Source of the DNA: WHTX01 sp038255145
Lineage (GTDB): Bacteria > Actinomycetota > Acidimicrobiia > Acidimicrobiales > CAIXPF01
Length of the DNA: 64,000 bases
Reading direction: 5' to 3'
NCBI GenBank assembly: GCA_038255145.1
Contig: JBBSLP010000005.1
Location: forward strand, 62,001-126,000
Shown here: positions 59,105-64,000 of the stretch, in pieces
Numbering within the stretch: the stretch's first letter is position 1
Layout of the letters: each line of letters opens with the position of its first letter
Position numbers and translations under genes: made by a program
The notes under the pieces: model-generated
Told to the model about the DNA's origin: nothing
The model's input: only the letters and a program-made list of their open reading frames with translations
Databases searched by the model: none

Positions 59105-60221
59105 GGGCGTCGAGCTGGTCCGCCTGTGGCGGGTGGCGGTGCCGCTGCACGAGCCCTTCACCACGGCCCACGGCGTGGAGCGCACCCGGGGTGCTGTGCT
59201 GGTCGAGGTTGTGGTGGACGGCATCGAGGGCTGGGGGGAGTGCTCGGCCCTGGCCCGACCGACCTACACCGAGGAGTGGCTCGACGGGGCGTGGGCCGTG
59301 CTGCGCGACGAGCTGGCCCCCGCGGCCCTGGCCGGCGCGGCTTCACCGGTGCGCGGCCACGCCATGGCCCGGGCCGGGTTGGCGGACGCCGTGCTCGACG
59401 CCCGCCTGCGTCGGTCGGGCCGGAACCTGGCCGACACCCTGGGGGCCTCGCGCCGCCGTCTCGAGCGGGTGCGGGTGGTGGGCATGGCCGGGGGAGCGGT
59501 GGCCGACCCCGCCGCGGCCGCCGTGGCCGCGGTGGCCGCGGCCCTCGGCGGCCACGGTCCCGCCGCGTCGTCCGCCCCTAGCGCGCCGGGGATCAAGCTC
59601 AAGGTCGACCGGGCCACCGCCCGGGTGGTGTTGAGCGAGGTGCGCCGGGCCTTCCCCACCCTGGTGCTGGCCGCCGACGCCAACGGCTCGTGGGCGGGGG
59701 CCCGGCCCGAGGACCTGATCTGGGTCGACGGCCTCGACCTGGCCTACCTCGAACAGCCTCTGGCTCCCGAGGACCTGGTGGGCCACGCCGAACTGGCCCG
59801 GGCCCTCGATACCCCCGTGGCCCTCGACGAATCCCTGGCCACCGCCGGCCTGGTGGAGACGGCCCTGGCCCTGGGCGCCGCCGACGTGGTCAGCGTCAAG
59901 CCCGCCCGCCTGGGTGGGGTGGAGACCGCCGCGGCCGTGGTGGCCCTGTGCCGGGAGCGGGGTGTCCCCGCCTTCTGCGGGGGCATGCTCGAGCTCGGGG
60001 TGGGCCGGGCCGGGGCCGCGGCGGTGGCCGCGCTGGCCGGTTGCGCCCTGCCCACCGACCTGGGCCCGTCCCGCCAGTACGTGGGGCGTGACGTGGCCGG
60101 CCCCGTCGTCGTCGACGACGACGGCCGCCTGGTGGTCCCCGAAGGTCCGGGCAACGGGGTCGAGGTGGACCGGGGCTGGTTGGCCGAGGTGGTCGACGAG
60201 TGCGTGGAACTGGTGGCGTGA
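59094..60221 (+). CDS. Enolase-superfamily protein (o-succinylbenzoate synthase/dipeptide epimerase-like)
   Basis: 375 aa. The Lys-x-Lys catalytic motif is 'IKLKVD'. Metal ligands lie in 'LAADANGSW' (Asp), 'YLEQPLAPED' (Glu) and 'VALDESLATAG' (Asp), and the second Lys is in 'VSVKPARLGG'. This fits the MLE/OSBS branch, including MenC2-type o-succinylbenzoate synthases of actinobacteria. Menaquinone synthesis is the likely role, not proven. The start lies in the last unit of the 11-bp repeat array; its stop overlaps the next gene (GTGA). Confidence 0.85.
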   Translation: MSAAGVELVRLWRVAVPLHEPFTTAHGVERTRGAVLVEVVVDGIEGWGECSALARPTYTEEWLDGAWAVLRDELAPAALAGAASPVRGHAMARAGLADAVLDARLRRSGRNLADTLGASRRRLERVRVVGMAGGAVADPAAAAVAAVAAALGGHGPAASSAPSAPGIKLKVDRATARVVLSEVRRAFPTLVLAADANGSWAGARPEDLIWVDGLDLAYLEQPLAPEDLVGHAELARALDTPVALDESLATAGLVETALALGAADVVSVKPARLGGVETAAAVVALCRERGVPAFCGGMLELGVGRAGAAAVAALAGCALPTDLGPSRQYVGRDVAGPVVVDDDGRLVVPEGPGNGVEVDRGWLAEVVDECVELVA

Positions 60222-60925
60222 GCGGCACCAGCTGGGCGGTGCGGGTGGACAGCGGCTCGGCGGCCGAGTTCCACGGCCGGGAGCCGGCCGCGGGCGGTGG
60301 GCGCGAGGTGTGGGTGTTCCGGGTGGCCCGACCGACGTTCGTGCTCGGCTCCACCCAGCCCGAGGGTGACGTCGACGCCGCGGCCGCGGCCCGTGGGGGT
60401 GTCGACGTCGTGCGCCGGCGCAGCGGCGGTGGCGGCGTGCTGCTGGTGCCGGGCCAGGCCGTGTGGATCGACGTCGTCGTGCCCCGGGGTGACGTGCTGT
60501 GGGATGACGACGTGTCCCGCGCCGCGTGGTGGCTGGGCGAGGCCTGGGTGGTCGCGCTCGAGGCCCTGGGGGTGAGTGGGGCGACCGTGCACCGAGGTGC
60601 CCTGCAGCGCACGCCGTGGTCGGACCGGGTGTGCTTCGCCGGCCTGGGGCCGGGCGAGGTCACCGTGGGCGGGCGCAAGGTGGTGGGGGTGTCCCAGCGG
60701 CGGGCCCGGGGCCGGGCCCGCCTGCAGAGCGCGGCGCTGCTGCACTGGGCGCCGACCGAGCTCGTCGGGCTGCTGGCCCCGCGGGGGGGCGGCGACCCTG
60801 ATCCGGCCCCGTTGGCGGCGACCGCCGTGGGCCTCGACGAGCTCACGGCGGGGTCCGGGGCGGCCGGTCGGGCCACCGCCGCTGCTGTGGAAGCGGCGAT
60901 GTTGGCCGCCCTGACCGAACGCTGA
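60218..60925 (+). CDS. Lipoate-protein ligase A-like (BPL/LplA/LipB) protein
   Basis: 235 aa. 'RRRSGGGGVLLVPGQAVWI' matches the RRxSGGG lipoyl/biotinyl-binding loop, and 'GPGEVTVGGRKVVGVSQRR' the catalytic-Lys region. It lacks some downstream ligase residues, so octanoyltransferase-like or ligase-like is undecided. GTG 60218 overlaps the previous stop by 4 nt. The following 266 bp hold the mraZ control region. Confidence 0.8.
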   Translation: MSGTSWAVRVDSGSAAEFHGREPAAGGGREVWVFRVARPTFVLGSTQPEGDVDAAAAARGGVDVVRRRSGGGGVLLVPGQAVWIDVVVPRGDVLWDDDVSRAAWWLGEAWVVALEALGVSGATVHRGALQRTPWSDRVCFAGLGPGEVTVGGRKVVGVSQRRARGRARLQSAALLHWAPTELVGLLAPRGGGDPDPAPLAATAVGLDELTAGSGAAGRATAAAVEAAMLAALTER

Positions 60926-61089
60926 CCGACCCCGACCCTGACGCACCGTCGTCCGGGACCGGGCCCTGGACGTCCTGCGTTCGTGGTCGATCGGGGGTTC
61001 CGACCTGGGCCGGGGCCGCGTCCAGGGCCGTGCTGCGTGCTCTGGGTGGTGAGGCGAGCGCGCTCCGAGTTGGTTGGGTTCGCCACCAT

Positions 61090-61145
61090 TGGGAGAGAAA
61101 TGGTTGCGGGTGGGGCGATGTGGAGTAATGTGGCGACTCGTGGGG
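61090..61145 (+). promoter_or_regulatory. MraZ-box array and promoter of the dcw cluster
   Basis: TGG repeats occur at 61101, 61111, 61121, 61131 and 61141, exactly 10 bp apart, with another TGGG at 61090. E. coli MraZ binds TGGGN boxes spaced by 5 nt, i.e. the same 10-bp pitch. A promoter lies inside the array: TTGCGG (61104-61109), 16 nt, TAATGT (61126-61131). MraZ binding would therefore cover the promoter. mraZ starts at 61192. Confidence 0.75.
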
Positions 61146-61191
61146 AGCAGGAGCGGCGCAAGCCCACGGAAGGTCGGAGAGGCGGTGGCAC

Positions 61192-61614
61192 GTGTTCGTC
61201 GGAACGTTCGAGCATTCGCTCGACGACAAGGGACGGCTGGTGCTGCCGACCGCGTTCCGGCCCCGACTGGCCGAGGGCGGCTACCTCACCCCCTACGAGT
61301 CCTGCCTGGCCCTGTGGGCCCCCGCCCAGTTCGAGGACTTCGTCGACCGGTTGAGCGAGAAGGTGCGCTCGACGGAGGCCAGCCCCAACGCCATCCGCGT
61401 GTTCATGGCCAACGCGTCCGAGGTGCGACCGGACAGCCAGGGTCGCTTCGCCGTCCCGCCCCGGTTGCGGACCTACGCCGGGCTGGGCTCGGGCGTGGTC
61501 CTGGCCGGGGTCAGGGACCACATCGAGCTGTGGGAACCCCAGCGTTGGGAGGAGGTGTCCTCCCAGGGGGACGCCAGCCTGGCCGACGCCGTGTCCACCC
61601 TCGGCATCTTCTGA
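61192..61614 (+). CDS. mraZ: Transcriptional regulator MraZ
   Basis: 140 aa. Two AbrB-like SpoVT half-domains are present: 'GTFEHSLDDKGRLVLPTAFR' in part and 'VRPDSQGRFAVPPRLRTYAG' in part, each with the conserved DxKGR/DxQGR. It represses its own dcw operon through TGGGN boxes, which are present upstream. GTG 61192 matches the start of homologues ('MFVGTFEH'). Confidence 0.96.
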   Translation: MFVGTFEHSLDDKGRLVLPTAFRPRLAEGGYLTPYESCLALWAPAQFEDFVDRLSEKVRSTEASPNAIRVFMANASEVRPDSQGRFAVPPRLRTYAGLGSGVVLAGVRDHIELWEPQRWEEVSSQGDASLADAVSTLGIF

Positions 61615-61831
61615 GCGGGTCGCCGTGCCCCGCCATCACCGACCCGACCACCGTGACGATCGAGGATCGCCCATCCGCTGCCTTCCGGCCGACGGGATGG
61701 AAGGCCCCCAACTCCGCCCGCTTTGCCATCTTTCGCCCAGCCGGACCAAACATCCCGGCGGGCCAGTTGGCCGGAGGGCAGCCGATGGACGATCCCGATC
61801 TACACGGGGCGCTCAGCCCCCGAGGCACGCC

Positions 61832-62845
61832 GTGGCCGAACCCCAGCCCCCAGAACCCGACCAGCCCGCACCCGACCAGCCCGAACCCCCACCCAGCGAA
61901 AGCCTGACCTCGCCGTCGGGGGGGTTCGACCATCGCCCCGTGCTCCTCGACGAGGTGGTCGAGCTGTTCGGCCCCGTGCCCGCGGGTTGGGTCGTCGACG
62001 CCACCCTGGGCGGTGCCGGTCACGCCGAGGCCGTGCTCGACCGCCACCCCCACCTCTCCGTCCTCGGTCTCGACCGGGACCCCTCCGCCGTCTCCGCCGC
62101 CCGAGCCCGCCTCGAGCGCTTCGGTCCCCGCGCCGTCGTCGTCCGCACCCGCTTCGACCGCCTGGCCGAGGTCGCCGCGGACCACGGCGTGCTCCCGCTC
62201 TCCGGTGCCCTGTTCGACCTGGGCGTCAGCTCGCCCCAACTCGACCGCCCCGAACGGGGCTTCAGCTACCGCATGGATGCTCCCCTCGACATGCGCATGG
62301 ATCCCGACCAGCCCTTCTCGGCCGCCGACGTGGTGAACGGCTACGACGTGCGCGACCTGGCCCGCGTCCTGCGCCAGCACGGTGACGAGCAGCACGCCAG
62401 CAGGGTGGCCCGGGCCATCGAACGCCAGCGCCCGGTGACGTCCACCGCCGAGCTGGCCGAGATCGTGCGCGACGCCATCCCCGCCCCCGCCCGCCGTCGG
62501 GGCGGCCACCCGGCCAAGCGCACCTTCCAGGCCCTGCGCATCGAGGTCAACGGTGAGCTCGATGTGCTCCCCCCCGCCCTCGACGGCGCCCTGGCCTCGA
62601 CCGCCCCCGGGGGCAGGGTGGTGGTCCTCAGCTACCACTCCGGCGAAGACCGCCTGGTCAAGGCCCGCTTCCGCCACGAGGAGACCGGGGGGTGCACGTG
62701 CCCGCCCCGGTTGCCGTGCCAGTGCGGGGCCACGGCCCACGCCCGCCTGCTTCGCCGGGGGGCCACGAAGGCGTCAGCCGCTGAGATCGCCGCCAACCCC
62801 CGAGCCGAATCCGTCCGCCTCAGAGCCGTGGAGATCCTGCCGTGA
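61832..62845 (+). CDS. rsmH: 16S rRNA m4C1402 methyltransferase RsmH (MraW)
   Basis: 337 aa. SAM-binding motif I is 'DATLGGAGHAEAVLD', then 'LFDLGVSSPQLDRPERGFS', 'GGHPAKRTFQALRIEVNGEL' in part and 'VVLSYHSGEDRLVK'. It methylates N4 of C1402 in 16S rRNA. GTG 61832 has GAGG 6 nt upstream, and the N-terminal 30 or so residues are Pro/Glu-rich. The 217 bp after mraZ hold no gene and no clear hairpin was seen. Its stop overlaps ftsL (GTGA). Confidence 0.95.
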   Translation: MAEPQPPEPDQPAPDQPEPPPSESLTSPSGGFDHRPVLLDEVVELFGPVPAGWVVDATLGGAGHAEAVLDRHPHLSVLGLDRDPSAVSAARARLERFGPRAVVVRTRFDRLAEVAADHGVLPLSGALFDLGVSSPQLDRPERGFSYRMDAPLDMRMDPDQPFSAADVVNGYDVRDLARVLRQHGDEQHASRVARAIERQRPVTSTAELAEIVRDAIPAPARRRGGHPAKRTFQALRIEVNGELDVLPPALDGALASTAPGGRVVVLSYHSGEDRLVKARFRHEETGGCTCPPRLPCQCGATAHARLLRRGATKASAAEIAANPRAESVRLRAVEILP

Positions 62846-63273
62846 CCAGCCCGCCCCGAACGGCCGCCGCCCCCGCCCCCCGGCGGGTCGCCGACGACGA
62901 GCCCCACCTCAGGCTGGTCCGGGCCCAACGTCGCGCCCGGACCCGGTTGTTGGGCGGGGCCGCGGTGACGGTGGTCTTCGTCATGCTCTTCGGGGTGGCC
63001 GCGCTGCAGGCCGTCCTGGTCCAGGGCCAGCTGCGGCTGGACCAGCTCGACCGGGACATGACGGGCGACGTCGAGGCCCGTGAGCAGCTCCAGCTGCAGG
63101 TGGCGACACTCGAAGCACCGTCCCGCATCGAGGAGACGGCCCGCCAGCTGGGCATGGTGCCGCCGCCCGAGGTCGTGTTCCTCGAGGCCCCCAGCGGGCC
63201 CGTCGCCTCGCCCTCCACCTCGGTGGCCGTGGCCCCCCCGCCCGATCCCGCGCTCGTCGCGGCCCGGCCATGA
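62842..63273 (+). CDS. ftsL: FtsL-like cell-division protein
   Basis: 143 aa bitopic protein. A short cytosolic N-terminus is followed by one membrane segment (about 37-60), then an extracytoplasmic coiled coil ('RLDQLDRDM...REQLQLQVATLE') and 'SRIEETARQLGMVPPP', the end of the FtsL/DivIC fold. The Pro/Val/Ala-rich tail has no known role. Position between rsmH and ftsI and overlaps with both support the call, since FtsL sequences are poorly conserved. Confidence 0.85.
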   Translation: MTSPPRTAAAPAPRRVADDEPHLRLVRAQRRARTRLLGGAAVTVVFVMLFGVAALQAVLVQGQLRLDQLDRDMTGDVEAREQLQLQVATLEAPSRIEETARQLGMVPPPEVVFLEAPSGPVASPSTSVAVAPPPDPALVAARP

Positions 63274-64000
63274 GCGTCAAGCGTCCGCCGTCGGGGCCCG
63301 TCGGGCACCGGCGGCCGGGCGCTACCCGGGCCCTCAAGGGGTCCGGCGTCGTGCGACCACGTGACCTCGGGGGGAGCCCACGCCCGCCCCGCGACCCCCG
63401 CCAGCCCGTGGCCGCCCCGCTGCGCCGCCGTCGCCCGCCCCGGGTGCTGCGGCACCGCGCCCGTCGCCAACGCCTCATCGCCCTGCTCCTCATCTTCGTG
63501 ATCCTCTTCGGCGGGCTGGCCATCAAGTTGGCCCAGCTCCAGGCGGTCACCCCCGACCGCTACGTGGACCTGGCCGTGGGCCAGCGCACCCGGTCCCAGA
63601 CCCTGCCCGCCTCCCGCGGTGCCATCCTCGATCGCAAGGGCCTGCCCCTCGTCACCTCCATCGATCGCAAGACGGTGTGGGCCGACAGCCGCCTGGTCGA
63701 CGACCCCCTGGGCGCGGCCACCGCCGTGGGCCCCCTGCTGGGCCTCGAGGTCGGCGCCCTGCAGCGCGAGCTCATCTCCGGCGACCGCTTCATCTACCTG
63801 GCCCGCCTGGTGCCCGACGACATCGCCGCCCAGATCGAGGCCCTGGGCTTCAAGGGCATCAACCTGGTCGACGAACCCACCCGCTACGAGCCCTCCGGTG
63901 ACCTGGCCCGAGCCGTGCTCGGCGCCGTGGACACCGACAACGTGGGCACCGCGGGCATCGAGCAGCAGTTCGACGAGATGCTGGCCGGCCGGCCCGGCCA
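63270..64000 (+). CDS. ftsI: Penicillin-binding protein FtsI/PBP2-type (3' end outside window)
   Basis: The frame is open from ATG 63270 to the right edge (243 codons seen). A long basic N-terminus (about 1-68) precedes a membrane helix (about 69-90). Then comes the PBP dimerisation domain with 'SRGAILDRKGLPLV', 'DRFIYLARLVPDD' and 'GIEQQFDEMLAGRPG', typical of class B division transpeptidases. The transpeptidase domain lies beyond the window. It overlaps the ftsL stop by 4 nt. Confidence 0.93.
   Translation, partial: MSVKRPPSGPVGHRRPGATRALKGSGVVRPRDLGGSPRPPRDPRQPVAAPLRRRRPPRVLRHRARRQRLIALLLIFVILFGGLAIKLAQLQAVTPDRYVDLAVGQRTRSQTLPASRGAILDRKGLPLVTSIDRKTVWADSRLVDDPLGAATAVGPLLGLEVGALQRELISGDRFIYLARLVPDDIAAQIEALGFKGINLVDEPTRYEPSGDLARAVLGAVDTDNVGTAGIEQQFDEMLAGRPG

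Overview
The window comes from a very GC-rich (about 70% or more) actinobacterium, most likely a member of the Acidimicrobiia. Evidence for this includes a WhiB regulator, an MtrA/MtrB-like two-component pair with a GerMN lipoprotein, an F420-type LLM oxidoreductase, a DsbA-like protein resembling the mycothiol-dependent Rv2466c, a PimB-like glycosyltransferase, a PIG-L deacetylase, several DUF2510 proteins, and a dcw cluster beginning mraZ-rsmH-ftsL-ftsI. GTG starts, GTGA/ATGA gene overlaps and leaderless promoters (TANNNT 6-10 nt before the start codon) recur throughout. No phage, insertion sequence, CRISPR array or tRNA was seen.

Layout. 1-4840: tail of a large ATPase/TPR regulator, then a predicted membrane electron-transfer operon (DUF6529 membrane protein, anchored cytochrome c, triple-cupredoxin protein) and an alpha/beta hydrolase. 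Two identical SARP-type operators (TGCAACC-N4-TGCAACC-N9-[GC]ACGGT) lie ahead of the operon and ahead of the hydrolase. 4869-17127: a frameshifted glutamate dehydrogenase, an M20 peptidase, an LLM oxidoreductase, a secreted FG-GAP-like repeat protein, a HELGH metalloprotein, an EF-G2 paralogue, a zinc-ribbon coiled-coil protein, a phosphatase, an MBL hydrolase and an alpha/beta hydrolase. 17200-22220: DUF2510 proteins, a DsbA-like protein, a decayed divergent marR/azoR pair and the 3' end of a siderophore-binding-protein gene.

22311-27361: a SNF2 helicase/SWIM zinc-finger pair, a 3'-degraded GrpB-family gene, rnpB (RNase P RNA, minus strand) and whiB. 27818-44368: a divergent GlpD-like protein, trpD with a possible 23-codon leader ORF, a NYN-domain protein, queG-glycosyltransferase-membrane protein operon, a baeRF-type release factor, a ROK kinase, an aminotransferase, an ACT-domain protein, glycerol kinase, an MFS transporter and phosphofructokinase. 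44376-52457: the MtrAB-GerMN operon, inositol monophosphatase, PIG-L deacetylase, YbaK-type deacylase, NUDIX-dinB and DUF3040.

52491-64000: a moxR-DUF58-transglutaminase operon, a second ROK kinase, an HNH protein, an enolase-superfamily protein with a lipoate-ligase-like protein, and the start of the dcw cluster preceded by a phased MraZ-box array. Most of the window is chromosomal housekeeping. The unusual content lies in regulatory DNA (SARP boxes, leaderless promoters, mraZ array, trpD leader ORF) and in a set of decayed or degenerate genes (gdhA, marR/azoR, the siderophore-binding fragment, grpB, the GlpD-like gene).
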